Of a stretch of DNA of 64,000 nucleotides, positions 8,680 to 17,300 are shown piece after piece. The notes under the pieces are model-generated. The model saw only the letters and a list, made by a program, of their open reading frames with translations, was not told where the DNA came from and searched no databases. A program made the translations under genes and the position numbers. The stretch's first letter is position 1. Each line of letters starts with the position of its first letter. Source of the DNA: Marinomonas agarivorans. Lineage in GTDB: Bacteria > Pseudomonadota > Gammaproteobacteria > Pseudomonadales > Marinomonadaceae. The stretch spans positions 1-64,000 of the forward strand of contig NHNK02000002.1 in the NCBI GenBank assembly GCA_002173415.2. The letters run 5' to 3'.

Positions 8680-8786
8680 TATAATAACAACATCATTGAT
8701 GTCTCAGGGAAGAGGTAATAATGAGTTCTGTTTGGTATGTGATGTGTCATCCTATTATTTTTCCTCCTTCCCCCATGTTTTCATGA
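8680..8786 (+). other. Possible leader with -10 box and 21-codon ORF upstream of higB
   Basis: A perfect -10 hexamer TATAAT at 8680–8685 (no good -35 at standard spacing) is followed by a 21-codon frame at 8721–8786 (starts MSSVWYVMC) with a purine-rich GGGAAGAGG ribosome-binding stretch just before its ATG. It may be a leader ORF or chance. The rest of 8528–8811 shows no other structure. Confidence 0.25.
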
Positions 8787-8811
8787 CATTTTTGGTTCAA
8801 TGATTAAAAAG

Positions 8812-8840
8812 TTGCGCACAATATATTTGTGCGTTATAGT
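8812..8840 (+). promoter_or_regulatory. higBA promoter with palindromic operator
   Basis: A -35 TTGCGC (8812–8817) and a -10 TATAGT (8835–8840) are separated by exactly 17 bp. Nested between and overlapping the -35 is a perfect 7-bp inverted repeat, cgcacaa-tatat-ttgtgcg, at 8815–8833. By position this is the likely site for HigA autorepression; HigA-type antitoxins bind palindromes in their own promoters (family knowledge). Confidence 0.7.
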
Positions 8841-8871
8841 TGTTTTTGTCTGCACAAGGAGAGTGTGCGTT

Positions 8872-9159
8872 ATGTCGGTAGAATTTAGAGATGACTGGTT
8901 GGAACAGTTTTATGAAGAGGGCAAGTTTCATCGATGTATTCCATACACGATTAGTTCCGCTTTGTTTCGGAAGTTACAAATTTTAGATGCGGCAACGAGT
9001 GAGTCCGATTTAAGAGTGCCACCCGGTAATCGGTTCGAATATCTAAAAGGCCAATTTAACGGTTGGTGCTCTATAAGAGTGAATAAGCAATACCGCTTGA
9101 TTTTTTATTGGGTTGCTGGTGTGGCGTTAAATACCTATCTCGACCCACATAACTATTAA
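8872..9159 (+). CDS. higB: HigB-type toxin of RelE superfamily
   Basis: 95 residues, an mRNA interferase acting on translating ribosomes in characterised relatives. The sequence follows the HigB pattern: FRDDWLEQFYEEGK at the start, LFRKLQILDAA, DLRVPPGNRFE, and WCSIRVNKQYRLIFYW, ending in LNTYLDPHNY. The closest type I know is Vibrio cholerae superintegron HigB. The frame opens at 8800, but the start is taken at ATG 8872: AAGGAGAG lies about 15 bases upstream and the resulting N terminus MSVEFRDDWL matches the family. Toxin first, antitoxin second, the inverted order usual for higBA. Confidence 0.92.
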   Translation: MSVEFRDDWLEQFYEEGKFHRCIPYTISSALFRKLQILDAATSESDLRVPPGNRFEYLKGQFNGWCSIRVNKQYRLIFYWVAGVALNTYLDPHNY

Positions 9160-9161
9160 AT

Positions 9162-9207
9162 AAAGCTGAAGGGTAAAGAAAGCTGAAAGAGTAAAGAAAG
9201 TTGAAAG
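9162..9207 (+). repeat. Degenerate 17–18-bp tandem repeat between higB and higA
   Basis: Units beginning aaagctgaa… at 9162–9178 and 9179–9196, and a shorter third aaagttgaaag at 9197–9207, fill most of the 65-bp gap between toxin stop and antitoxin start. The repeat increases the spacing between the two genes, so translation coupling of antitoxin to toxin is unlikely. Confidence 0.75.
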
Positions 9208-9224
9208 CAACTGAGGTAGAGAAC

Positions 9225-9524
9225 ATGCGTAATACAAAACATCGTCCTATCAGCGTGGGAGATATGCTGAAAATAGAATTTATGGAACCCATGAATATTA
9301 CATCCAAAGCGCTAGCTGATGCGATGGGTGTACACAGGAACACTATCAGCAATCTGCTTAATGGTAGTGCAGTAACAGCATCGATTGCAATCAAGCTTGC
9401 CGCAGCACTAGGCAACAGCCCTGAGTTCTGGCTTAACATTCAACATGCAGTTGATATCTGGGACACCAAAAACCGCTATGAAGAGGAAGCCAAGTCTGTA
9501 ATACCGCTTTATAAGCATTATTAG
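9225..9524 (+). CDS. higA: HigA-type antitoxin (helix-turn-helix, XRE family)
   Basis: 99 residues from ATG 9225, which has GAGGTAGAG just upstream; the frame is also open from a TTG at 9201. The fold is read from PISVGDMLKIEFMEPMNITSKALADAMGV then HRNTISNLLNG, the helix-turn-helix, and EFWLNIQHAVDIW, a hallmark of HigA/VapI antitoxins. It neutralises HigB and probably represses the module through the palindrome at 8815–8833 (inference). Followed by a strong terminator at 9604. Confidence 0.92.
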   Translation: MRNTKHRPISVGDMLKIEFMEPMNITSKALADAMGVHRNTISNLLNGSAVTASIAIKLAAALGNSPEFWLNIQHAVDIWDTKNRYEEEAKSVIPLYKHY

Positions 9525-9603
9525 AAAACGGATAGGTAATTTATTAAACGATAAGCTAAAGTCAACAGCATGGACATGGAGTGGGAATAGTGAGTACGGT
9601 CGT

Positions 9604-9642
9604 CAAGGAGGTATTGAAAACCTAACCTCCTTGTTTCTTTTT
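9604..9642 (+). terminator. Intrinsic terminator of higBA
   Basis: 9-bp perfect stem (caaggaggt at 9604–9612, acctccttg at 9625–9633), 12-nt loop, then tttcttttt. It lies 80 bp after higA. Confidence 0.85.
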
Positions 9643-9781
9643 CGACATGGCTATTTCTGTGACTGCTATTTTTTGCCACTAACAGGCTCATTTTTTCTGA
9701 CAAAATTTAATTTGTTAAAAAGTTAGACAAATTATTTTTTGTCTTATTGAATCGCACAAAAATTGCGCTAGCGATGAGGGA

Positions 9782-10309
9782 TTAACGCGCTTTTAAGTAG
9801 TTCAACATGGTATCAGCGTCAGAGACGTCGAATGGATCTTCTGGGGCGTTGTCTTGATAGCCCGCTTCTGAGAACATTTTCTTGATTTCACCATTTTCAA
9901 CGTGCATGGCATAACGCCAGCTACGCATGCCAAAACCTAGGTTACTTTTGTCGACTAACATACCCATTTTACGGGTGAACTCACCATTGCCATCAGGCAG
10001 CAAGAAGACATTTTTCGCATTTTGGCTTTTGCCCCATTGGAACATAACAAACGCATCATTAACGGATAAACAAATAACCGCATCAATGCCTTGCGCTTTG
10101 AAGTCATCGTATAGTTCTTCGTAACGGGGCAGGTGAGAGGTTGAGCAGGTTGGTGTAAACGCGCCTGGTAAAGAGAATACAACAACGTTTTTGCCTTTAA
10201 ACAGGTCATCGCTAGTCACATCTTTCCATTCGAAGGGGTTTGGTCCGCCTAATGATTCATTACGAACACGGGTTTTAAACACAACATTGGGTACGGTTGT
10301 TACTGGCAT
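9782..10309 (-). CDS. Peroxiredoxin, Prx5 type
   Basis: 175 residues, thioredoxin fold, reduces hydrogen peroxide and organic peroxides. The catalytic motif [14 protein letters not shown] places the peroxidatic cysteine at residue 55; a second cysteine is at 80 (AVICLSV). The conserved Arg block near the C-terminal third is [11 protein letters not shown]. It resembles the peroxiredoxin half of Haemophilus-type Prx–glutaredoxin hybrids but has no glutaredoxin domain attached. A purine-rich GGAGAAG ribosome binding site precedes the ATG. Downstream of the aminotransferase gene on the same strand, about 100 bp apart, probably separately transcribed. Confidence 0.92.
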   Translation of the reverse strand: MPVTTVPNVVFKTRVRNESLGGPNPFEWKDVTSDDLFKGKNVVVFSLPGAFTPTCSTSHLPRYEELYDDFKAQGIDAVICLSVNDAFVMFQWGKSQNAKNVFLLPDGNGEFTRKMGMLVDKSNLGFGMRSWRYAMHVENGEIKKMFSEAGYQDNAPEDPFDVSDADTMLNYLKAR

Positions 10310-10413
10310 TTTTCTTCTCCTATCGTGTTGAGTAGCGGTTTGGGCCTCGTTATTTGGCCTACATTAATGTCTTTATCAGTGTTATCTATTTTTTAATAAC
10401 AGCAAGTTTTATT

Positions 10414-11763
10414 CTATTTGTTAGATGATGACATGGTCGATGTATGTGTTGCCACTGCTTCTGCCATTGCTGACATGGCGGTGTTTTCTAGCCAATCTAA
10501 GTCAATATTTTGATGGGCTTCGCAGATAAACCAAGGCTCCCGTGAATCGGGTTCCAACATAATGCCACGTTTAATCAGGTTGAAAGCGAATTCGGTATAA
10601 AGGTCAGAATTTGTTTGCTTCCAATCACGGTAGTTTTGGGGAACGAAGGAGCCAAAGTGGACACCAAACATGGCGGCTGGCCCTGCAAATTTGTGTTCAA
10701 TATGAAAATGATTGAATACCTTGCTGAGCCGTTGTTGAATTTTTTCACCAGTTTGCTGCACAGTGGCTAAGGCATCGGTATCGCGTATGAGTGTTAGCGT
10801 CGCTTTTGCGGCACTTAATGCAATCATATTGGCAGTATAAGTTCCGCCATGCGTTACGCCATCTTTGCCAAAGAAAATGGTGTCCATAATGGCTTTTCTA
10901 CCACCAAAAGCAGCAACAGGGTAGCCATTGCCCATCGCTTTCGCAAAGGTGGTGAGGTCGGCATACACTTTATACAGTTCTTGCACACCGCCTTTGGCAA
11001 CGCGAAAACCGGTTTTAACTTCGTCCATAATCAATAGAGATTGGTTGTTATCACACATATCTCTCAAGGCTTGCAGGTAATCTTGTGTTGCTGCAATGCT
11101 GCCGCAGTTGCCCATAATGGGCTCAATGACGATTGCCGCAATGTCTGCCCCCACTCGGTCAAATACCGCTTGCAGTGCTTCAAGATCATTTAGTGGGATA
11201 GTCTCTAGGTGTTCGCGGCTGCTCTCTGGTATGCCAATACCAAAGGCAGCAATTTCTGGCGCCTCTTGTGTTGCACTGTCCCAGTTATCAACATCTGATT
11301 TCCACATCATTTCGTCGTATAAACCGTGAAATCCACCTTCAACGACGACAATTTTATTGCGTTTGGTATAACCACGAGCGGTGCGCACTGCGCCTAATAC
11401 CGCCTCAGTGCCAGAGTTGGCAAAGCGTACCTTTTCGATTTGTGGGCAAAGGTCTTTGATTAAGGCAACCACTTCGGAATCCAGTGGGGTTGAAAAGCCA
11501 GAAATCGTGCCTTTTTCTGTGATGGTTTGAATGACTTGGTTATCCACTCGCTGATCACGATAACCTAAAATAATAGGGCCATAAGCCAGACGAAAATCGA
11601 TAAATTCTTGTCCATCGCAATCGGTGATAGTGGCGCCTTGAGTGTGCTCCACAAAGACGGTGTTGTCTTCACCCCAGTAGCGATAACTGTCAGCAACGCC
11701 CATTGGCATATGTGTATGGGCGGTTTTTAATAGGGCGGTGGCGTGTTTTTTTGTGTGGCTCAT
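10414..11763 (-). CDS. Class III PLP-dependent aminotransferase, glutamate-1-semialdehyde aminomutase-like
   Basis: 449 residues. Family blocks are FRLAYGPIILGY near residue 75, NSGTEAVLGAVRTARGYTKRNKIV near 120, IVIEPIMGNCGS, the DEVKTGFRV motif, and TTFAKAMGNGYPVAAFGG whose Lys near 274 should form the PLP Schiff base. The sequence resembles HemL-type enzymes more than omega-transaminases, but the tail and the stand-alone setting argue against true HemL, which is usually about 427 residues. Substrate unknown. Alternative: an aspartate-aminotransferase-family enzyme of amino-acid or polyamine catabolism. Confidence 0.82.
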   Translation of the reverse strand: MSHTKKHATALLKTAHTHMPMGVADSYRYWGEDNTVFVEHTQGATITDCDGQEFIDFRLAYGPIILGYRDQRVDNQVIQTITEKGTISGFSTPLDSEVVALIKDLCPQIEKVRFANSGTEAVLGAVRTARGYTKRNKIVVVEGGFHGLYDEMMWKSDVDNWDSATQEAPEIAAFGIGIPESSREHLETIPLNDLEALQAVFDRVGADIAAIVIEPIMGNCGSIAATQDYLQALRDMCDNNQSLLIMDEVKTGFRVAKGGVQELYKVYADLTTFAKAMGNGYPVAAFGGRKAIMDTIFFGKDGVTHGGTYTANMIALSAAKATLTLIRDTDALATVQQTGEKIQQRLSKVFNHFHIEHKFAGPAAMFGVHFGSFVPQNYRDWKQTNSDLYTEFAFNLIKRGIMLEPDSREPWFICEAHQNIDLDWLENTAMSAMAEAVATHTSTMSSSNK

Positions 11764-12031
11764 AGTTCTCGCTTTGTATTACGGGTAGATTTTTCGTATC
11801 GAGTATCGCAGTTTGTTGTATCGAAAGTGTGACAATAAATAACTTTGTTAAAGAGTAATGATACCGTTTGTTGTGGCAAGCAATCATACCGAGTTGCTGA
11901 TGTTTTGACTACTGAACGGGGTTGATAAAAGCATAGATTGCATGGTGGATAGCAAGACCTTAACCATAATGGTATAAAGTGTCAGGTTTATGCCAAACCC
12001 TTTCATATTAATTTGATAATGGAGTATTTCC

Positions 12032-12817
12032 TTGAAACGTATTGCCCTTATTGGATCATTACTTTTAAACGTGGCTTTTATGCCATTTTCAGCTCATGCG
12101 GAGCCAGAGTTGAAAGGCAGTCCAAATGAACTAAAAGGCTTTTTGCATCCAGCCAAGAAAATTATTGTTATTAGCAAAGATGCCGAAGAAATTGCTTTTA
12201 AAGATGTGGCGGTTATGAGCTTAGTTGTCACAACAAAAGATGATGCATTAGCTCAGTCATTAGCTAAGAACAACAAGCTACGCAACACAATTACCAAGAC
12301 CTTAGTATCCAAGGGTATTGTGGCCGACCGTATCAAGAACGCCAAATTCTCTACGTCGCCAGACTATGGTTGGTTTGGCGATAAACCGGACAGTTATAAG
12401 GTAAACAATACCGTTACAGTGCGTATCGAGAACGAAGCCGAATTGGAACATGTTGCCAAAATCATCGATCAGTATGACGAAGTGACGCTGCAAAAAACGG
12501 AGTATGAGCATTCAGAAAAAGAAGTGTATCTGCAAAAAGTAACAGAAGCAGCGCTCAACAAAGTGTTGGCTCAGCAGGCCTTTTACGCCAAAAAATTGGG
12601 TATTGAGCTGGTGGTGGATTCTTTTGTTGCCCAAGATGCTTATGTGGAGCAAAACTATGCCCCACAACATTATGATCGAAAAGCAAAATATCAGAACCAG
12701 CGCATAGAATCAGCATTAGCGCTTGATGAAGCGGGCAGCACTGAAGAACCGGCTACATCATTTGAAAAGTTGACCTATCGCGCAAGGGTCACGGTGAACT
12801 TTACCGTGAAGCAGTAA
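12032..12817 (+). CDS. Periplasmic SIMPL-domain (DUF541) protein
   Basis: 261 residues with a signal peptide ending around AHA-EPE (residue 24). The rest fits the SIMPL/DUF541 family: a repeated pattern in which sequence pairs such as AKNNKLRNTITKTLVSKGIVADRIKNAKFSTSPDYGW and YKVNNTVTVRIENEAELEHVAKIID are recognisable. Family members are periplasmic or outer-membrane-associated proteins of unclear function, some oxidative-stress related. The start is a TTG at 12032 with GGAG 7 bases upstream; no ATG fits the signal peptide. Stand-alone gene. Confidence 0.75.
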   Translation: MKRIALIGSLLLNVAFMPFSAHAEPELKGSPNELKGFLHPAKKIIVISKDAEEIAFKDVAVMSLVVTTKDDALAQSLAKNNKLRNTITKTLVSKGIVADRIKNAKFSTSPDYGWFGDKPDSYKVNNTVTVRIENEAELEHVAKIIDQYDEVTLQKTEYEHSEKEVYLQKVTEAALNKVLAQQAFYAKKLGIELVVDSFVAQDAYVEQNYAPQHYDRKAKYQNQRIESALALDEAGSTEEPATSFEKLTYRARVTVNFTVKQ

Positions 12818-12906
12818 TTATTGGTTTGGTGCTGAGAATGTTCAAAACTGTTGCAAAAGACAATTTGAAATAAGTGGATTGAGAGAGGCGAAGGTACGTC
12901 TCTCTT

Positions 12907-12934
12907 AACAGTATTTGAGCAAACAGTATTTGAG
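12907..12934. repeat. 13-bp direct repeat at the 3' side of bluB
   Basis: Exact 13-mer aacagtatttgag at 12907–12919 and 12922–12934, period 15 bp, in the short space between two convergent genes. Just upstream, 12878–12905 holds an imperfect hairpin (gagaga/tctctc arms) that could be a weak terminator. Confidence 0.75.
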
Positions 12935-12947
12935 ATGATATAGCTTG

Positions 12948-13625
12948 TTAATTATTCTCGTGTTGCTGATAACTCTCTTTAAAAATGACTTGCTGAGTTT
13001 GGCGGCGCTGTTCCCACGCTAGGGTTTCTAACTCTGGCTTGTCATAAAATTTATCGACATAACCAACACATAGGTAAGCAATCAGTTCTCTGTCTGTAGG
13101 GGCATCAATTGCTGTTTTGACTTTTTCAGGGTTTACAATACTGACCCAGCCTATACCGATGTTTAAGGCTCTGGCCATTAGCCACATATTTTGCACGGCA
13201 CAAACTACACTGAATCGGCCCATATCTGTCATGCTCGTTTGCCCTAGAATGGGCTTGTCTTGTGGTTTATAAAGCACCGCGATATTCAAGGGCGATTCGT
13301 GAATGCCTTCTAACTTTAAGCTCTGGTACAGTGCTTGGCGCTCTTGGCCTTCTGTTGTGGCAAAAGTTTGTTGGGCTTTGTCGTTTTCTTCTTTGAAACT
13401 GGCCGCAACGGCTTGCTTGGTGTTTTGATTTTCTATCAGTACAAATTCCCAAGGCTGGGAAAATCCAACGGAAGGTGCATGTAGCCCTGCTTGTAAGATT
13501 TTATCAAGATGACCTTGCTCAATCGGTGTGGATAAAAAACGGTTGCCACGTACATCTCGGCGATGACGAATAATTTGCTCTAGCAGATCACTGGTTTCTT
13601 GATCAAATCGCAGGTTTGCTGTCAT
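12948..13625 (-). CDS. bluB: 5,6-dimethylbenzimidazole synthase
   Basis: Flavin-destroying enzyme that makes the lower ligand of vitamin B12 from FMNH2. 225 residues of the nitroreductase fold. What points to BluB rather than a general nitroreductase is the N-terminal RRDVRGNRFLSTPI, HAPSVGFSQPWEFVLI, the RFSVVCAVQNMWLMARALNIGIGWVSI block, and CVGYVDKFYDKPELE at the end. No other cobalamin gene or B12 riboswitch is nearby, so it stands alone. Divergent from the acetyltransferase, 46 bp apart. Confidence 0.85.
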   Translation of the reverse strand: MTANLRFDQETSDLLEQIIRHRRDVRGNRFLSTPIEQGHLDKILQAGLHAPSVGFSQPWEFVLIENQNTKQAVAASFKEENDKAQQTFATTEGQERQALYQSLKLEGIHESPLNIAVLYKPQDKPILGQTSMTDMGRFSVVCAVQNMWLMARALNIGIGWVSIVNPEKVKTAIDAPTDRELIAYLCVGYVDKFYDKPELETLAWEQRRQTQQVIFKESYQQHENN

Positions 13626-13671
13626 AGTTCTAATCTCTGGCTAGTGAGACAAAATAGGATAAAAAACACAT

Positions 13672-14136
13672 ATGAATATTGTGGTTGATACATTAACAGG
13701 GACAGAGATACAGCAGTTCTTATTCGAACATCTTGATGATATGCAGTCTGTTTCACCACCTGAAAGTAAGCATGCCCTTGACTTATCAGGACTGCAAGCC
13801 CCTGATGTGACTTTTTGGACGGCCTACGAACAGGAAAAACCCATTGCTTGTGGGGCATTAAAACAGTTATCTGATACCCAAGCAGAAATCAAATCCATGC
13901 GTGTCGATGAAAAGCAACGAGGTAGAGGGCTTGGTTCTAAGATGCTATCGCACATTATCAGTGAAGGGAAAAAAAGGCAGTATCACTCCTTGGTACTGGA
14001 AACTGGCTCAATGGCCTTTTTTGAATCGGCAAGACAACTTTACCTAAAGCATGGTTTTGTCTATTGCCAACCGTTTGGTAATTACGTTGATGACCCTAAC
14101 AGCGTATTCATGGAGCTGAATCTGGCGAAACCGTAA
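13672..14136 (+). CDS. GNAT-family N-acetyltransferase
   Basis: 154 residues. The acetyl-CoA binding motif is seen as SMRVDEKQRGRGLGSKMLSHII (Q/RxxGxG/A), followed by LETGSMAFFESARQLYLKHGF, the usual last strand-helix pair. It resembles the YsnE/PapA-like group that acts on small amines or amino acids, but the substrate cannot be told. Divergent from bluB. Confidence 0.88.
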   Translation: MNIVVDTLTGTEIQQFLFEHLDDMQSVSPPESKHALDLSGLQAPDVTFWTAYEQEKPIACGALKQLSDTQAEIKSMRVDEKQRGRGLGSKMLSHIISEGKKRQYHSLVLETGSMAFFESARQLYLKHGFVYCQPFGNYVDDPNSVFMELNLAKP

Positions 14137-14205
14137 TGCTTTACATGAATTCGCTCTTTGTTTTCGTGTCTCCTGTTTTTGAATTCTTGTCTTGATTATT
14201 TGCTT

Positions 14206-14487
14206 TTAACGGCTTAACGGTACTTCTAATCGATTATTGGCAGACGGTAAGCCAATCATTTCATCGTACGCACTCACATGGCTTAACACCATTTCATCGA
14301 CAGTTAGATCATCAAATAGGGCTTGTAACGCCAGTTTATTATGAGAGTGCAATATCTTACCTTTATGATCAGTGACGTAGTGTTCCTGACCTTGGATGAG
14401 TACGGACACCTGATAAAGATTAGATTCTAGTGAGTGAATCATCACTTTATCGATATGTGGAACTGTGTGTAGTGCGTTTATTTTCAT
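14206..14487 (-). CDS. Small conserved hypothetical protein, DUF6482-like
   Basis: 93 residues from ATG 14487 (GGAG 9 bases upstream; the frame also opens at 14526). The pattern of a short beta-rich domain (VMIHSLESNLYQVSVLIQGQEHYVTDHKGK) followed by helices resembles the DUF6482 family of gammaproteobacteria, an assignment I hold loosely. No signal peptide or membrane segment. Function unknown. Confidence 0.6.
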   Translation of the reverse strand: MKINALHTVPHIDKVMIHSLESNLYQVSVLIQGQEHYVTDHKGKILHSHNKLALQALFDDLTVDEMVLSHVSAYDEMIGLPSANNRLEVPLSR

Positions 14488-14751
14488 GACGTTTCTCCAG
14501 TATGTGAAGCGAATATTTGCAGCCAATATTTGAAAGGAATGTGTGAAAAAACTTCCTTAATAAACTTCATTAAGTAGAAAGCTCTAAAAAGATACGTATG
14601 CTTTTGAGTTTTGGTTTTTTGACAAATTTTGGGGCTGATGTCATGGGGGATTTATGCCATAATGCGGCCAAATTTCATCCACTGTTGAACGATGGTAAAG
14701 CGATAATACGGTGGGTGCTGTCTTCTTACTTGATGATTTTGGAATACGATC

Positions 14752-16338
14752 TTGCTAACTACTGCAAATATTACAATGCAATTTGGGGCCAAACCGCTGT
14801 TTGAGAATGTGTCGGTTAAATTTGGTGAAGGAAATCGTTATGGCCTAATTGGCGCCAATGGTTGTGGTAAATCCACCTTTATGAAAATACTGGGTGGTGA
14901 TTTAGAACCTAGCTCTGGCAATGTTTCCAAAGAGCCAAATGAGCGTCTTGGTAAACTAAAGCAGGATCAGTTTGCCTACGAAGAGTACAGTGTGATTGAT
15001 ACTGTGATTATGGGGCACGAAGAGCTGTGGGCCGTCAAATCAGAGAAAGACGCCATTTACGCCAACCCCAATATGACGGAAGAAGATGGCCTGCGTGCAG
15101 GTGATCTTGAAGCCGAATTCATGGAAATGGACGGTTATACCGCAGAAGCTCGTGCTGGGGAGTTATTGCTTGGTGTAGGAATTCCCAGTGAATTGCATTA
15201 TGGCCCAATGACAGAAGTCGCACCGGGCTGGAAATTGCGAGTCTTGCTAGCACAAGCGCTTTTCTCTGAACCTGATATTTTATTGTTGGACGAGCCGACC
15301 AACAACTTGGACATCAATACTATTCGCTGGTTAGAAGGGGTACTGAACGAGCGTAACAGTACCATGATTATTATTTCCCACGATCGCCATTTTTTAAACA
15401 GTGTTTGTACGCATATGGCGGATTTGGATTATGGCGAATTGCGCCTGTTCCCTGGCAATTACGATCAATATATGACTGCTGCCACTCAGTCCCGCGAACG
15501 CTTATTGGCTGACAATGCCAAGAAAAAAGCGCAAATCAATGAGCTAAAGGCCTTTGTAAGTCGTTTCTCTGCGAATGCGTCTAAATCCAAACAAGCCACG
15601 TCACGGGCAAAACAAATCGACAAAATTCAATTGGATGAAGTGAAGCCATCTTCCCGCCAAAATCCGTTTATTCGTTTTGAACAAGAAAAGAAATTACACC
15701 GTAATGCCTTGATGGTGGAAGGGCTTAGCAAAAGTTATGACGAAGAGCTGTTTAAGAATCTCAATCTGATGGTAGAAGTGGGTGAGCGCATTGCCATTAT
15801 CGGCCCTAACGGTATTGGTAAATCCACCCTGATGAAATGTTTAGTCGGTGATACCGAGCTGACATCAGGCACCGTGAAATGGTCTGAAAACAGTGAAATT
15901 GGCTATTATGCCCAAGACCATGCAGCTGACTTTGAAGAAGACAAAAATTTACTAGATTGGATGTGGCAATGGGGTAAAGAGGGCGATGATGAACAGGTTA
16001 TTCGTGGTACGCTCGGGCGTTTACTCTTTTCGCAAAAAGACATTGAAAAATCGGTTAAAGTGATTTCTGGTGGTGAGCAAGGCCGTATGCTGTTTGGCAA
16101 AATCATGTTGCAACGCCCGAATATTTTGTTAATGGATGAGCCGACCAACCACTTAGATATGGAATCGATCGAATCTTTAAACCTTGCGTTGGATAACTAC
16201 GAAGGCACATTGCTGTTTGTCTCCCATGACCGTGAGTTTGTGTCTTCATTGGCAACGCGCATTATTGAGATTACGCCAACAGGCATTGTCGATTTCCATG
16301 GCACATATGATGAATACTTAGCCAAACAAACGGTTTGA
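14752..16338 (+). CDS. ybiT: ABC-F family ATPase YbiT
   Basis: Cytoplasmic ATPase with two ABC domains and no membrane part, of the ABC-F group that acts on the ribosome. Walker A motifs are GANGCGKST (near residue 38) and GPNGIGKST (near 350); Walker B regions are [11 protein letters not shown] and [11 protein letters not shown]; the linker between domains carries the ABC-F P-site tether. 528 residues, nearly collinear with E. coli YbiT (530). The start is TTG 14752: the N terminus [20 protein letters not shown] aligns with E. coli from its first residue, so no ATG is needed. Confidence 0.95.
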   Translation: MLTTANITMQFGAKPLFENVSVKFGEGNRYGLIGANGCGKSTFMKILGGDLEPSSGNVSKEPNERLGKLKQDQFAYEEYSVIDTVIMGHEELWAVKSEKDAIYANPNMTEEDGLRAGDLEAEFMEMDGYTAEARAGELLLGVGIPSELHYGPMTEVAPGWKLRVLLAQALFSEPDILLLDEPTNNLDINTIRWLEGVLNERNSTMIIISHDRHFLNSVCTHMADLDYGELRLFPGNYDQYMTAATQSRERLLADNAKKKAQINELKAFVSRFSANASKSKQATSRAKQIDKIQLDEVKPSSRQNPFIRFEQEKKLHRNALMVEGLSKSYDEELFKNLNLMVEVGERIAIIGPNGIGKSTLMKCLVGDTELTSGTVKWSENSEIGYYAQDHAADFEEDKNLLDWMWQWGKEGDDEQVIRGTLGRLLFSQKDIEKSVKVISGGEQGRMLFGKIMLQRPNILLMDEPTNHLDMESIESLNLALDNYEGTLLFVSHDREFVSSLATRIIEITPTGIVDFHGTYDEYLAKQTV

Positions 16339-16356
16339 TAACGACAATAATGAACA

Positions 16357-17223
16357 ATGTCTCAGCAATTAAAAGTGGCCATTATGTTAACAGATGAGCA
16401 AAAACAGCAGTATCGCCAGCAAGGTTATCTCTTATTGGAAAACGTTTGTTCGAGCGAATTATTAGCAGCAGTAAAAGAACGTGCGGCGCATATTGTTAAC
16501 ACATGGCAAGATAGTGACAGCAGTCATATTTTTACCACTAAAGATAATGATCGCAGTGGCAATGACTTCTTCCTTGATTCAGCCGAAGAAATTCGCTGCT
16601 TCTTTGAAGAAGAAGCTTTTGATGAGCAGGGTAACTTCGTACAGGATCGTGCACTATGCATTAATAAAATAGGTCATGCTTTGCATGAGCTTGATCCTGT
16701 TTTTGAAGCCTTTAGTCATCGACCAATATTAGGCGAAATTGCGCAAGATATTGGACTGCTTGAACCTCAAATTCGCCAGTCCATGTACATCTACAAACAA
16801 CCTAGAATTGGTGGTGAAGTAAAATGGCATCAAGATGCCAGCTTCTTCTTTACCACGCCGCAAAGTGTGGTCACTTACTGGTTTGCGATTGAAGATGCAA
16901 CACTAGAAAACGGTTGTCTTTGGGTAGAACCTAAGGGACATAATGGGGCGTTGCGTGAACGCTTTAATCGCTCTGGTAGCGATACGACAATGGAATCCCT
17001 CGATAATACGCCGTGGCCAACAGAAACTGGGATTGCTGTGCCTGTAAAAGCGGGTAGTTTGGTGGTTTTTCATGGACACCTTCCTCACTACAGTGCGCCA
17101 AACCGCTCTAGTAAATCTCGTCAGGCTTATACTTTACACGTCACCGATGCTCGAACTGAGTATGCGACAGAAAACTGGTTACAATCAGAGAAACTGCCTC
17201 TACGAGGCTTTAATAAGAAATAA
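16357..17223 (+). CDS. Phytanoyl-CoA dioxygenase (PhyH) family protein
   Basis: 288 residues, non-haem Fe(II)/2-oxoglutarate oxygenase fold. The HxD of the iron-binding triad is in WHQDASFF, the distal His is in FHGHLPHYSAPN or nearby, and a downstream Arg (SRQAYTLH) would hold 2-oxoglutarate. An alternative start at ATG 16384 (MLTDEQKQQYRQQGYLLLENV) fits the family N terminus better than 16357, which I keep only because it is the longest. 18 bp behind ybiT, so probably cotranscribed. Substrate unknown. Confidence 0.85.
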   Translation: MSQQLKVAIMLTDEQKQQYRQQGYLLLENVCSSELLAAVKERAAHIVNTWQDSDSSHIFTTKDNDRSGNDFFLDSAEEIRCFFEEEAFDEQGNFVQDRALCINKIGHALHELDPVFEAFSHRPILGEIAQDIGLLEPQIRQSMYIYKQPRIGGEVKWHQDASFFFTTPQSVVTYWFAIEDATLENGCLWVEPKGHNGALRERFNRSGSDTTMESLDNTPWPTETGIAVPVKAGSLVVFHGHLPHYSAPNRSSKSRQAYTLHVTDARTEYATENWLQSEKLPLRGFNKK

Positions 17224-17300
17224 CAAGCTAAAAGGAACGGTAACGTTTTCTATTCGTCTACCGTTTGTTATGCCCTATCAGTACAGTTAAAGAGCGCTTG

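Noticed and set aside
8528-8800. Integron attC-like site near higBA
   Set aside because: I looked for paired core sites because relatives of this toxin lie in superintegrons; no convincing GTTRRRY/RYYYAAC arms were seen.
13622-13858. 78-residue minus-strand frame between bluB and the acetyltransferase
   Set aside because: Overlaps the start of the acetyltransferase gene, no ribosome binding site or family.
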